The translations under genes and the position numbers were made by a program. A stretch of 64,000 bases of DNA from Rhodoferax fermentans (GTDB lineage Bacteria; Pseudomonadota; Gammaproteobacteria; Burkholderiales; Burkholderiaceae_C): NCBI RefSeq assembly GCF_002017865.1, contig NZ_MTJN01000002.1, forward strand, positions 3,720,001-3,784,000, read 5' to 3'. The number at the start of each line of letters is the position of its first letter. The first letter of the stretch is position 1. Of this stretch, positions 26,230 to 35,335 are shown piece after piece. The notes below the pieces were generated by a model. It had not been told where the DNA came from, did not search any database, and saw only the letters and a program-made list of their open reading frames with translations.

Positions 26230-27540
26230 ATGACCACCACCCTCCCCCCCGATCCCACCCTGAGCCCGAGCAGCGCTGAAGCGCTGAACCGCGACTGCTT
26301 CTGCCGCACGCTCAACACCCAGCGCCTGCGGGTTCAGCTGGAAGCCGACCCCAGCCTGCACGGCCTGAGTGCGCAGATCCAGCAGACCCGGCCACATCTG
26401 TTCTCCAGCAGCGTGGTTTTTGTGTCAAAACAGGTGCAAGCCCAGATATCTTCTGTGGTCACCGCTATTGAACGTGTAGCCAAGCTGCCGGGCTACCAGG
26501 CCCAGGCTTTGAGTCGCGCCAACCCAATTGCGCAGCACCACTGGGGCCCGCACAGTGTGTGTATGGGTTATGACTTTCACCTGAGCCAACGCGGGCCACA
26601 ACTCATCGAGATCAACACCAACGCCGGTGGCCTGCTGCTCAGTGCCGCGCTGGCGCGCGCGCAAGAGGCCTGCTGCACCGAGCTGGACCCAGCCTTTGTC
26701 ACTTGCGCCGGGGATGCCAACCTAACAGCCGAGTTGTTCGAGATGTTTGCCACCGAATGGCGCTTGCAGCGCGGCGCGTTGCCCTGGCGCACGGTGCTGA
26801 TTGTGGACAGTGCGCCGCAGGCGCAGTACCTCGCGCCCGAGTTCGAGCTGTTTCGCCAGCTGTTTGCCCAGCACGGGCTGCAGGCGGTGGTGGCCGACCC
26901 GAGTGAACTGTTGTGGCAGGGTGGCCAGTTGCTGCACCAGGGCACGGTCATCGACCTGGTCTACAACCGCCTGACCGACTTCTACCTCGAAGACCCGGCC
27001 CACCAGGCGCTGCGCTTGGCCTATGAAGCCGGTGCGGTGGTGCTCACCCCCCACCCCAACACCCATGCCCTGCTGGCCGACAAACGCAACCTGATTGCGC
27101 TCAGCCAAGACAGCCTGCTGGCCGCCTGGGGCGTCAACGCGGCTGACCGCAAGCTGCTGGCCACCAGCGTGCCCAGCACCCGGCTGGTGACGCCCGAGCG
27201 TGCCGACGAACTCTGGGCGCAGCGGCGCCAACTGTTTTTTAAACCCGTGGCAGGTTACGGTGCCAAGGCCGCCTACCGGGGTGACAAACTCACACGCCGC
27301 GTCTGGGCCGAGATTCTGGCGGGCGACTTTGTGGCGCAGGCGCTGGTGCCACCGTCGGAGCGGCAAATCGAGGTTGACGGTGAACCCACCGACCTCAAAT
27401 TTGACATCCGCGCTTATGCCTATGCTGGCCAGGTCCAACTGCTGGCCGCCCGCATGTACAGCGGGCAAACCACCAACTTTCGCACCCCCGGCGGCGGCTT
27501 CGCCCCGGTCATTGTGGTGCCCGATTCGGAGAGCAACTGA
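26230..27540 (+). CDS. ATP-grasp-type ligase candidate, partner of an AsnB-like amidotransferase
   Basis: 436 aa, soluble. Several segments look like an ATP-grasp enzyme: LIEINTNAGG (about 120-130), a glycine-rich nucleotide loop FFKPVAGYGAKAAYRG (about 337) and a C-terminal KFDIRAYAYAGQVQLLAARM. The stop overlaps the start of the amidotransferase gene by one base (TGATG), so the two are made together. In NAGGN osmolyte operons an AsnB-like amidotransferase is paired with an acetyltransferase-ATP-grasp synthetase of about 590 aa; this partner lacks the extra length, so it is at best a variant. Probable product: a small amide or peptide. The assignment rests on my motif reading. Confidence 0.6.
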   Translation: MTTTLPPDPTLSPSSAEALNRDCFCRTLNTQRLRVQLEADPSLHGLSAQIQQTRPHLFSSSVVFVSKQVQAQISSVVTAIERVAKLPGYQAQALSRANPIAQHHWGPHSVCMGYDFHLSQRGPQLIEINTNAGGLLLSAALARAQEACCTELDPAFVTCAGDANLTAELFEMFATEWRLQRGALPWRTVLIVDSAPQAQYLAPEFELFRQLFAQHGLQAVVADPSELLWQGGQLLHQGTVIDLVYNRLTDFYLEDPAHQALRLAYEAGAVVLTPHPNTHALLADKRNLIALSQDSLLAAWGVNAADRKLLATSVPSTRLVTPERADELWAQRRQLFFKPVAGYGAKAAYRGDKLTRRVWAEILAGDFVAQALVPPSERQIEVDGEPTDLKFDIRAYAYAGQVQLLAARMYSGQTTNFRTPGGGFAPVIVVPDSESN

Positions 27541-29333
27541 TGTGCGGTATTTGTGGTGAACTGCGTTTGGATGGCCAGGCGCCCGACATGGCCGCCATAA
27601 GCCGTATGTCGGACCAACTGGCGCGCCGTGGCCCCGACAACGCTGGCAGTTACTGCCACGGCCCGCTGGCTTTTGGCCACCGGCGGCTGTCGATCATCGA
27701 CCTGTCCAGCCACGCCAACCAGCCGATGGTGGACAGCGCACTGGAGCTGGCGCTGGTGTTCAACGGCACCATCTACAACTACCGCGAGTTACGCACCGAG
27801 TTGCAGGCCCTGGGTTACCATTTTTTCAGCGAAGGTGACAGCGAGGTCATTTTGAAGAGTTACCACGCCTGGGGTGACCAGTGCGTGACACGTTTTAAGG
27901 GCATGTTTGCCTTTGGCCTGTGGGACCAGCGCAAGGGCGAGCTGTTTTTGGCACGCGACCGGTTTGGCATCAAGCCGCTGTACCTGACCCAGGATGGTGA
28001 GCGCCTGCGTTTTGCCTCCAGCCTGCCCGCGCTGCTGGCCGGTGGTGGGGTCGACACCACCTTGGACACGGTGGCGCTGCACCACCACTTCACCCTGCAC
28101 ACCGTGGTGCCCGCACCACGCACCGTGCTCACGGGTGTGCGCAAACTGCCCCCGGCCACCACGATGTTGATCAAGCCAGACGGCAGCGTGACCCAGCAGA
28201 TCTACTGGACACTGGACGCCACCCGCCCAGAGCAGGACGTGTCCGAGGCCCAATGGTTGGCCTCCACCCGCGATGCGTTGGCGAAGAGTGTGGATAGGCG
28301 CCTGCTGGCCGCTGACGTGCCGGTGGGGGTATTGCTCTCAGGCGGGCTGGATTCGAGCCTGCTGGTGGGCCTGCTGGCCGACCATGTGCCCGACCTGCGC
28401 ACTTTCTCGATTGGTTTTGAGGACATGGGCAGCGGCACTGAGAAGGCCGACGAGTTCGAGTTCTCGGACCAGGTGGCGGCGCACTTCAAGACCCGGCACC
28501 AGCAGTACCACATCCCCAACAGCGAGGTGCTCACCCGCCTGCCCGAGGCGGTCGAGCAGATGACCGAGCCAATGGCGAGTTATGACGTGATCGCGTTTTA
28601 CCTGCTCAGTGAAAAGGTCTCCAAAGACGTCAAGGTGGTGATGTCGGGCCAGGGTGCCGACGAGGTGTTTGGTGGTTACTTCTGGTACCCGCAGATGGAC
28701 GCAGCCCAGGGCACAGCGCTGCAGCGCTTCAGCCAGCACTACTTTGACCGCGACCATGCGGAGTATCTGCAGATGATCACCCCGGCCTTCCAGGTGGGGG
28801 ATGTGACCTCCGAACTGGTAGCAACTGAGCTGGCCAAACCCGAGGCCGATGAATTTCTGGACGAAGTCTGGCGCTTTGACGCCACCACCCTGCTGGTGGA
28901 CGACCCGGTCAAACGTGTGGACAACATGCCCATGGCCTGGGGCCTGGAGGTGCGCACCCCGTTTTTGGACCACGAGCTGGTCGAGCTGGCCGCCAGCATG
29001 CCGCCCGCACTCAAGCTCAAGGAAGGCGGCAAATACCCGCTCAAAGCCATCGCACGCGGGCTGATACCTGACAGCGTGATCGACCGGCCAAAGGGCTACT
29101 TTCCGGTGCCCGCGCTGCGTTATGTGCGCGGTGCGTTTCTGGACAAAATGCGTGAGATATTGATGTCTGAGGCCTGCCTGAAGCGCGGCCTGTACCAGCG
29201 CGACTATGTGAACAAACTGCTGGCCGAGCCCGAAGGCCCCGAGGCCTTCACCCGCATCAACGGCAGCAAACTGTGGCATCTGGCGCTGCTGGAGTGGTGG
29301 CTGCAGGTGCATGTGGACACGCTGTTGGGCTGA
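27540..29333 (+). CDS. Asparagine synthetase-like glutamine amidotransferase (NAGGN amidotransferase-like)
   Basis: 597 aa. Cys2 is the N-terminal nucleophile (MCGICGE), followed by the class II glutaminase domain (RRGPDNAG, HRRLSIIDLS, FNGTIYNYREL). The C-terminal synthetase domain has the SGGLDSS pyrophosphate loop (about residue 265). The wording of the N-terminal domain resembles N-acetylglutaminylglutamine amidotransferases more than housekeeping AsnB. It would amidate a carboxylate using glutamine and ATP. Coupled to the ATP-grasp gene by a TGATG overlap; no acetyltransferase gene is adjacent. Confidence 0.85.
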   Translation: MCGICGELRLDGQAPDMAAISRMSDQLARRGPDNAGSYCHGPLAFGHRRLSIIDLSSHANQPMVDSALELALVFNGTIYNYRELRTELQALGYHFFSEGDSEVILKSYHAWGDQCVTRFKGMFAFGLWDQRKGELFLARDRFGIKPLYLTQDGERLRFASSLPALLAGGGVDTTLDTVALHHHFTLHTVVPAPRTVLTGVRKLPPATTMLIKPDGSVTQQIYWTLDATRPEQDVSEAQWLASTRDALAKSVDRRLLAADVPVGVLLSGGLDSSLLVGLLADHVPDLRTFSIGFEDMGSGTEKADEFEFSDQVAAHFKTRHQQYHIPNSEVLTRLPEAVEQMTEPMASYDVIAFYLLSEKVSKDVKVVMSGQGADEVFGGYFWYPQMDAAQGTALQRFSQHYFDRDHAEYLQMITPAFQVGDVTSELVATELAKPEADEFLDEVWRFDATTLLVDDPVKRVDNMPMAWGLEVRTPFLDHELVELAASMPPALKLKEGGKYPLKAIARGLIPDSVIDRPKGYFPVPALRYVRGAFLDKMREILMSEACLKRGLYQRDYVNKLLAEPEGPEAFTRINGSKLWHLALLEWWLQVHVDTLLG

Positions 29334-29488
29334 CGCAAAAAGCGTCCCGGCAAGAAACGTTGCCACTTAGAATCCGGCCCAGGTCAAGTTTTTTCCTAGC
29401 TCAAAAAGGAACAAGCCGCGAGCGCCACCGGATTTAAAAATTAGGGCAAAAACGTGACATCTTGCCGAACTTCGAAGAAATTTCTGCC

Positions 29489-31126
29489 ATGAGCAAACCG
29501 GTCGGCACTCCCGTTGACCGCGAAGCAGGCTGGGCCTTGCTGGTGTACGCCATGGCGGCACTGGTGGCGGGTTCGGGCTTGGTGCTGATGCTGCTGCAAG
29601 CCCGCACAGCCAGTGCCAGACTGGACTTTCTGGCGCCAGTGACCTTGCTGGTGCTGGGCCTGACCACCGGTCTCATGGTGTTCATCAGCCGTGCCAACCG
29701 GCGGCAGATTGCCCAGCTCAATGCCATGGGTGAAGAACTCGCCGACTACGCCGCCCTGCTGGAGCAAAACACCGACCTGCTGGAGCGCGCCCAGAACGTT
29801 GCCAACATGGGCAGTTGGGCCAGCGACATTCCGGCAGACGACATCACACCCTCACCCCAGGGCTGCAAGATTCTGGGCCTGCCTGCGGGCAGCCACATCC
29901 GTTTTGAGGATTACCTCGGCTTGGTGCACGAAGAGGACCGCGCCGACGTCAAAAGCGCCTGGAAAGACGCCCTCAAACAAGGGACGTTTGATGGGGAACA
30001 CCGCATCCTGGTCAACGGCCAGCAACACTGGGTGCGCCACAAAGGTGAACTGGAGTACGAGCCGGGTGGCCAGGCGGTCAGTGCACTGGGCATAGTGCAG
30101 GACATCACCGAACAGAAACACATGCGCATGGCGCTGAAAAACAGCGAGGCGCGTTACCGCACCCTGATCGAATGGACGCCAGATGCGGTTCTGGTGCACC
30201 GGCATACCCAGATCATGTATGCCAACCCGGCCGCGCTCAAGCTGTTTGGTGCGCCCGATTTGTACAGTCTGCTGCGCAAACACACCACCGATCTGATCCA
30301 CCCGGTCGACATGGACAGCCAACGCACGCGCATGTTGCGCCTTGGCAGTGACGAAGCCCCCTCTACCCCAGCCGAAGCACGTTGTATCAAACTGGACGGC
30401 TCACCAATTGATGTCGAGGTGCGCGGCACCGCCATCGAGTTTGATGGTGAACCGGCGGTGCATGTCTCGATCCGCGACATCACCCAGCGCAAACTGCTGG
30501 AGCACGAAATCCGCCAACTGGCCTTTTACGACACCCTCACCCAGTTGCCGAATCGGCGGCTGCTCGACGACCGGCTCAGCCAGGCGATCAACGCCAACCG
30601 GCGCAGTGGTGGTTTTGGTGCGCTGATGTTCCTGGACCTGGACAACTTCAAACCCCTCAACGACACCTATGGCCACGGCGTGGGTGACCTGCTGCTCAAG
30701 GAAGCGGCCCAGCGCCTCAAAGCCTGCGTGCGCGAGATGGACACGGTGGCCCGTTTTGGCGGTGACGAGTTTGTGGTGCTGCTGACCGAGCTCGACACCG
30801 ACTGGCAGAAATCACGCCAGTTCGCCGAAACCGTGGCGCTCAAGATCAAAACCGCCATGGCCAAGCCCTACTCGCTGCCCTTGCAGGACCCCAGCAACCC
30901 GGCGCTGCGAGTGGAGCACCGGTGCACAGCCAGCATTGGTGTGATGGTGTTCAGCAGCGCCAGCAGCCGCGCCAGTGCCCAGGACCTCACCAAATGGGCC
31001 GATGCCGCCATGTACCAGGCCAAGAACGAGGGGCGCAACCGCATCTGCTTCTCGGAACACTCGGCCACCGAGCTTGTCGATCACTACTTTTTCAATAGCT
31101 ACAAGACCAGTTCAGAAAAGGGCTAG
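29489..31126 (+). CDS. Membrane-anchored PAS-PAS-GGDEF diguanylate cyclase
   Basis: 545 aa from ATG 29489. Two transmembrane helices near the N-terminus (LLVYAMAALVAGSGLVLML and TLLVLGLTTGLMVFI), a short coiled region, two PAS domains (about 100-200 and 220-340) and a GGDEF domain. The active site FGGDEF is intact, and REMD stands five residues before it, a product-inhibition (RxxD) I-site. It should make c-di-GMP in response to a ligand or redox signal. No EAL domain. The last residues and stop codon come from a REP-like repeat. Confidence 0.92.
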   Translation: MSKPVGTPVDREAGWALLVYAMAALVAGSGLVLMLLQARTASARLDFLAPVTLLVLGLTTGLMVFISRANRRQIAQLNAMGEELADYAALLEQNTDLLERAQNVANMGSWASDIPADDITPSPQGCKILGLPAGSHIRFEDYLGLVHEEDRADVKSAWKDALKQGTFDGEHRILVNGQQHWVRHKGELEYEPGGQAVSALGIVQDITEQKHMRMALKNSEARYRTLIEWTPDAVLVHRHTQIMYANPAALKLFGAPDLYSLLRKHTTDLIHPVDMDSQRTRMLRLGSDEAPSTPAEARCIKLDGSPIDVEVRGTAIEFDGEPAVHVSIRDITQRKLLEHEIRQLAFYDTLTQLPNRRLLDDRLSQAINANRRSGGFGALMFLDLDNFKPLNDTYGHGVGDLLLKEAAQRLKACVREMDTVARFGGDEFVVLLTELDTDWQKSRQFAETVALKIKTAMAKPYSLPLQDPSNPALRVEHRCTASIGVMVFSSASSRASAQDLTKWADAAMYQAKNEGRNRICFSEHSATELVDHYFFNSYKTSSEKG

Positions 31127-31138
31127 AGGCAGGTTTTG
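31092..31138. repeat. REP-like repeat, copy 7 (forms the end of the GGDEF gene)
   Basis: TTTTTCAATAGCTACAAGACC then AGAAAAGGGCTAGAGGCAGG matches the repeat. The TAG inside GGGCTAGAGGC is the stop codon of the GGDEF gene. The copy also fills the gap to the convergent aminotransferase. Confidence 0.65.
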
Positions 31139-31145
31139 CCTGTCC

Positions 31146-32336
31146 TTAGCCCAGCGCCAGTTTCAGGCGACCAATGCCTTCCTCGATCTTGGCCACATCG
31201 GCGGTGGCAAACGAGAGGCGCAGTGTGGCCAAGTCAGGGTCATGCGCATAAAACGGCGCGCCGGGCACAAAAGCCACCAGTTGCTCGATGGCGCGTTTGG
31301 CAAATTCACCCGCGTTGGCTGGCTTGCCGTTGGCGCCAGTGAGCCGTGCCCAGAAGAACATACCGCCTTGCGGTGCGTTGAAGTCAATCGCATCACCCAG
31401 GTCGCGCTTCAAACACTGCGCCATGACGCGTGCGCGTTCAGCGTAGGTCTTACGCACAACGGCCAGCGTGTTGTTCAGGCGGTTCATTGTCAGGTACTGG
31501 GCGCAGATGGCCTGGGTCAGGTTGCTGGTGTGGGCGTCGCTGAACTGTTTGCACATCACCGCCTTGGCCAGCAGCTCGGGCGGCGCAATCAGCCAACCCA
31601 CCCGCAGGCCCGGGCTCAAGATCTTGCTGAAAGAACCACAATGCGCCAGCCAGTCACGGCTGCCCGGCACCTGGCTACTCAGCGCCAGCAGGCTCGGTGG
31701 CGGGGCGGCATCAAAGTACAGCTCGCCGTAGGGGTCGTCCTCCACCACCAGCGTCTGGGTGCGCACCGCAATCTCCAGAATGCGCTTGCGCCGCTCCAGG
31801 CTCAAGGTGGCGCCGCTCGGGTTGCCAAAGGTCGGGATCAGGTAAACCAGTTTGGGCTGGTGTTCTTCAATCAGGGCTTCGAGTTTGTCCACATCGACGC
31901 CGTTGGCGTCAATCGGCGCACCAATCACCTGGGCGCCATAGAGACGGAAACACTGGATGGTGGCCAAAAAGGTAGGCGCCTCCACAATCACCTTGTCACC
32001 GGGCGAGATCAAACATTTGCCAAGCAGGTCGAGCGCCTGCTGGCTGCCGGTGGTGACAACCAGCCCCTCGGGTGCCACCGTGGCGCCCTTGCCACCCATA
32101 AAACCCGCAATACCGTCACGCAGCGGGCCGTAGCCTTCGGTCGCGCCATATTGCAGCACCGGGCCTGGATTGTTGGCCAACACCGCCGCGCTGGCCTGGG
32201 CGATGCCATCAGCATCAAACAGCGCCGGATCAGGGAAACCACCGGCAAAACTGATGATGCCGGGTTTGCCCAGCAGCTTGAAGAGTTCACGGATGGCAGA
32301 GGTTTCAACGTTCTGGAGGCGGTCGGCAAATTGCAT
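31146..32336 (-). CDS. PLP-dependent class I/II aminotransferase
   Basis: 396 aa, fold type I. The PLP lysine lies in SFSKILSPGLRVGW (about residue 237), with IPTFGNPSG and VEDDPYGEL also conserved. The set of motifs resembles 2-aminoadipate/aromatic aminotransferases of the LysN/MocR-catalytic type. It transfers amino groups in the cytosol; substrate not predictable. It stands alone and converges on the GGDEF gene. Confidence 0.9.
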   Translation of the reverse strand: MQFADRLQNVETSAIRELFKLLGKPGIISFAGGFPDPALFDADGIAQASAAVLANNPGPVLQYGATEGYGPLRDGIAGFMGGKGATVAPEGLVVTTGSQQALDLLGKCLISPGDKVIVEAPTFLATIQCFRLYGAQVIGAPIDANGVDVDKLEALIEEHQPKLVYLIPTFGNPSGATLSLERRKRILEIAVRTQTLVVEDDPYGELYFDAAPPPSLLALSSQVPGSRDWLAHCGSFSKILSPGLRVGWLIAPPELLAKAVMCKQFSDAHTSNLTQAICAQYLTMNRLNNTLAVVRKTYAERARVMAQCLKRDLGDAIDFNAPQGGMFFWARLTGANGKPANAGEFAKRAIEQLVAFVPGAPFYAHDPDLATLRLSFATADVAKIEEGIGRLKLALG

Positions 32337-32469
32337 GGCGCAAAACTTTCAGGAAATAGATGTCAATAAGTGATTCTGTGGCCGTGGCCGCCGCAGCTTG
32401 CGCCACTTGGCAACCCGTAATTGGGGTAAATTGTGACCGATATGCAAGCCACCGCTCACAGGAACACCG

Positions 32470-33270
32470 ATGCACAGTCTTGATGCTTTTTTTGCCACGG
32501 TCAGGCTGCCCTCGATGCCCGAAGTGGCACATGGACTGATTCAGACGCTCAATGACGACAACACCAGTCTGCACGAGGTGCGCGACCTCATCAGCCGCGA
32601 CCCGGCTTTGAGCGCGCGCCTGCTGCGTCTGGCCAACAGCGCCCAGTTTGGTTTGCAGCGTGGTGTGTATTCCATCGACGAGGCGATCCAGATGGTGGGG
32701 CTGGCGCAAGTGCGCGCGCTGGCTCTGAGCGCCTGCCTGAGCGATGCTTTCGAGCCACTGCCAGGGCTGGATCTGTCTGCCTTCTGGCGCCACAGCATGG
32801 CCTGCGCTGCCTACGCGCAATGGCTGACAGCCCCACTGGAGATGGATGGCCAGCAGGCTTGGTTGACAGGCATGATGCTGCGCCTGGGGGAGTTGCTGAT
32901 TGGCCAGGCCAACCCGCAGGCACTGGCCGAGATCGAACGCCTGCCCCATCCGCCCGGCGCCCGCTGGGAACGCGAAAAGCGTTTGATTGGTTTCTCGGAG
33001 GGCCAGATCACCGCAGAGCTGGCGCGCCGCTGGAGCTTTCCGATGCAGATCGTCAACGCCTTGGAGCGCGCCTACGACCCGCTGGTGGAGCAAGCTTTTT
33101 CGCGCCTGGGCGCGGTGGTGAACCTGGCCGGGCTGCTGGCCGACACGCCGGATGCGGATGCGCTGGCGGTTGACACCCTGCCCAACGACGTTGTCAACAC
33201 CTTGGGCCTGGAGGTGCGCTGGATGAAAGCCACCTTCCCCGCGCCCGATACCTTTGTGCAGTTGCATTAA
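32470..33270 (+). CDS. HDOD domain protein 1
   Basis: 266 aa, nearly all HDOD domain (LPSMPEVAHGLIQTLND, ISRDPALSARLLRLANSAQFGL, AIQMVGLAQVRALALS). HDOD domains are HD-like but lack the catalytic metal ligands; they act as signalling adaptors in motility, c-di-GMP and stress pathways. It is followed by nth after 4 bp and by a paralogue beyond nth, forming a tight three-gene unit. No output domain. Confidence 0.88.
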   Translation: MHSLDAFFATVRLPSMPEVAHGLIQTLNDDNTSLHEVRDLISRDPALSARLLRLANSAQFGLQRGVYSIDEAIQMVGLAQVRALALSACLSDAFEPLPGLDLSAFWRHSMACAAYAQWLTAPLEMDGQQAWLTGMMLRLGELLIGQANPQALAEIERLPHPPGARWEREKRLIGFSEGQITAELARRWSFPMQIVNALERAYDPLVEQAFSRLGAVVNLAGLLADTPDADALAVDTLPNDVVNTLGLEVRWMKATFPAPDTFVQLH

Positions 33271-33274
33271 GCCC

Positions 33275-33913
33275 ATGAAGCCCGCCCAGATTCAGGCCTT
33301 TTTTACCACCCTGGCCACGGCCAACCCGCAGCCTCAGACCGAGCTGGAGTTTGCCAGCGTGTTTGAGCTGCTGGCCGCCGTGCTGTTGTCGGCCCAGGCC
33401 ACCGATGTCAGCGTCAACAAAGCCACGCGTCACCTGTTTCTGGTGGCCAACACACCGCAGAAGATGCTTGACCTGGGCTTGGAGGGGCTGGAGGGCTACA
33501 TCAAGACCATCGGCCTGTACCACAGCAAAGCCAAACACCTGCTGCAGACCTGCCAGATGCTGATCAACCAGCACGGCGGCCAGGTGCCACGCACACGTGA
33601 GGCGCTCGAAGCCCTGCCCGGTGTGGGCCGCAAAACCGCCAATGTGGTGCTCAACGTGGCCTTTGGTGAACCCACCATGGCCGTGGACACGCATATCTTT
33701 CGCGTCAGCAACCGCACCGGCCTGGCGCCGGGCAAAACACCGTTGGCTGTGGAGCAAGCCTTGCTCAAACGTGTTCCGCAAGCTTTCCTGACCGATGCAC
33801 ACCACTGGCTGATCCTGCATGGCCGTTATGTCTGCCAGGCGCGTACACCGCGTTGCTGGGAGTGTGCGGTGGCGCCCTATTGCGATTTCAAACCCAAAAC
33901 TTTGGAAGGCTGA
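33275..33913 (+). CDS. nth: Endonuclease III (DNA glycosylase/AP lyase)
   Basis: 212 aa. Helix-hairpin-helix LPGVGRKTANV with the catalytic Lys at residue 120, Asp at 138 (MAVDTHIF) and a 4Fe-4S cluster from C187, C194, C197 and C203 (CX6CX2CX5C); these numbers are the same as in E. coli Nth. It removes oxidised pyrimidines in base-excision repair. Start ATG 33275 lies 4 bp after the HDOD1 stop, and the next HDOD gene starts 4 bp after its stop. Confidence 0.97.
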   Translation: MKPAQIQAFFTTLATANPQPQTELEFASVFELLAAVLLSAQATDVSVNKATRHLFLVANTPQKMLDLGLEGLEGYIKTIGLYHSKAKHLLQTCQMLINQHGGQVPRTREALEALPGVGRKTANVVLNVAFGEPTMAVDTHIFRVSNRTGLAPGKTPLAVEQALLKRVPQAFLTDAHHWLILHGRYVCQARTPRCWECAVAPYCDFKPKTLEG

Positions 33914-33917
33914 GCAC

Positions 33918-34754
33918 ATGCCCACATCTGACCGTGCCCCATTTGGCGACCTGAACCGCCTGACTCGCTCTGTGGTCTGGCCTGTGATGCCCGAGGCGGG
34001 CCAGGCGCTGATCAAAACCCTGGGCGACGACAAGGCAGACGCCTTTGACGTCTGCCGCATCATCAAAAAAGACCCCACCCTGACTGCCAACCTGCTGCGC
34101 ATGGCCAACAGCGCCATGTTTGGCCTGTCGGGCCAGGTCGACACGATTGAGCGGGCGGTCAGCCTGGTCGGCTTGTCGATGGTGCGCACCCGGGCGTTGT
34201 CGCTGTGCATGGCGCAAACCAGCCCATTCCCGCCCGACCTGGACCGCATGGCATTCTGGCAGTACAGCCTGCGCTGCGCGGGCTTCGCCCAGTGGTTGGC
34301 CGATCTGTGTGAGGTGGACGACCAGGAGGCCTGGCTGTGCGGCTTGATGCTGCGTCTGGGCGGCCTGAGCGTGGTGCAAGCCCACCCCGAGCTGAGCCGT
34401 GCACTCAACACCCAGTCCCTGACCAGCGCTGAGCGCTGGCAGTTGCAGCGCAGCCTGGTTGGCTTTGACGAAGGCGAAGTCACCGCCGAGCTGGCGCGCC
34501 AGTGGGACTTGCCACAGCCGCTGGTGCGGGGCCTGCGCAACAGCGCCCAGCCGCTGATCTCGGTCGATCTGTCTCGGCTGGCTGCGGTGCTGCACCTGGC
34601 AGCCCGGCTGGCTGACTGCGTCACGCTGACACCGCGCAGCGTCGAGCAGCTGCCCAGCCTGCTGCTGCAAACCCTGGGGCTCGACACCATCACCCTGATG
34701 GCCACCGGGCCAGAGGCCAGCGCCATCTCGGACGTGTCGATGTTCTGCGTCTGA
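33918..34754 (+). CDS. HDOD domain protein 2 (paralogue of HDOD 1)
   Basis: 278 aa from ATG 33918. It aligns along its length with the HDOD protein two genes upstream (WPVMPEAGQALIKTLGDD, IIKKDPTLTANLLRMANSAMFGL, EGEVTAELARQWDLP versus EGQITAELARRWSFP), so the pair arose by duplication around nth. No catalytic HD residues and no additional domain. Likely signalling adaptor. It converges on cobC with a 5-bp gap. Confidence 0.87.
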   Translation: MPTSDRAPFGDLNRLTRSVVWPVMPEAGQALIKTLGDDKADAFDVCRIIKKDPTLTANLLRMANSAMFGLSGQVDTIERAVSLVGLSMVRTRALSLCMAQTSPFPPDLDRMAFWQYSLRCAGFAQWLADLCEVDDQEAWLCGLMLRLGGLSVVQAHPELSRALNTQSLTSAERWQLQRSLVGFDEGEVTAELARQWDLPQPLVRGLRNSAQPLISVDLSRLAAVLHLAARLADCVTLTPRSVEQLPSLLLQTLGLDTITLMATGPEASAISDVSMFCV

Positions 34755-34759
34755 GCAGA

Positions 34760-35335
34760 TCAAGCCCCAGGCCGCTGCTCACCCTGCGAGTGCATCGGCA
34801 ACACCAGGCTTTGACCATAAGCTGGCGCGGCCTGCGGCCAGTCTTGTGCCCGGTCTATACGCTGCACCCCTTGCGCCAGCAGGCTGGCCACCCGGATCAC
34901 CCCGGCATGGGTGACCCAGACCGGCGCAGGATCTGCCAGCAAGGCATCGCGCCAGGCACTGCTCACCCGCGCCATGACATCGGCCAGGCTCTCCATGCCA
35001 CCAAAACGGTGTTGCCAGAAATCAGCTGTCCAGGTCTCAAAGGCCGCCACCGGAATGTCGGCCCAGGGCTGGCCTTCATAACAGCCAAAATTGATCTCAG
35101 CCAACCGGGCATCCGTGATACATGTCACATCCGGCCGAAGCCCTTTGATCGTCTGGGCTAGTAGCTCGCATCTTTGTAGCGGCGACACCCACAACCGTGC
35201 ACCTGGCGGCAAACCCGGCGCCAGGGTCTGCGCCGCCTGCTGGGTGGCGGCCAGATCCGCTGGCACATCCAACGCGCCGTAACACACGCCGGGCGCCACC
35301 AGCGGCTGGGCGTGACGCAGCAACAGCAAGTTCAC
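34760..35335 (-). CDS. cobC: Alpha-ribazole-5'-phosphate phosphatase CobC (histidine phosphatase family)
   Basis: 191 aa. Phosphohistidine motif LLRHAQ at the N-terminus (H8), with INFGCYEG and THAGVIR later, as in the phosphoglycerate-mutase-like superfamily. Position directly after cobS (4-bp overlap) supports CobC, which removes the phosphate from alpha-ribazole phosphate or cobalamin phosphate in nucleotide-loop assembly. A degenerate REP copy is translated in frame at about 35131-35169. Confidence 0.85.
   Translation of the reverse strand: MNLLLLRHAQPLVAPGVCYGALDVPADLAATQQAAQTLAPGLPPGARLWVSPLQRCELLAQTIKGLRPDVTCITDARLAEINFGCYEGQPWADIPVAAFETWTADFWQHRFGGMESLADVMARVSSAWRDALLADPAPVWVTHAGVIRVASLLAQGVQRIDRAQDWPQAAPAYGQSLVLPMHSQGEQRPGA
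35131..35169. repeat. REP-like repeat, copy 8 (in frame inside cobC)
   Basis: On the minus strand GAGCTACTAGCCCAGACGAT then CAAAGGGCTTCGGCC follows the order GATAGCTnCTAGCCC ... AAGGGCTnGGCC. It codes for the region LAQTIKGLRP of CobC. Confidence 0.5.

Noticed and set aside
28338..29366. 342-aa minus-strand frame opposite the amidotransferase
   Set aside because: Shadow frame; His/Gln-rich translation typical of the reverse of GC-rich coding DNA.
30975..32369. 464-aa plus-strand frame opposite the aminotransferase
   Set aside because: It is the antisense shadow of a clear PLP aminotransferase and has no domain of its own; long antisense frames are common in GC-rich DNA.
33194..34726. 510-aa minus-strand frame across nth and HDOD 2
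   Set aside because: Opposite to three well-supported genes; composition is Arg/Ser/Pro-rich shadow sequence with no motif.
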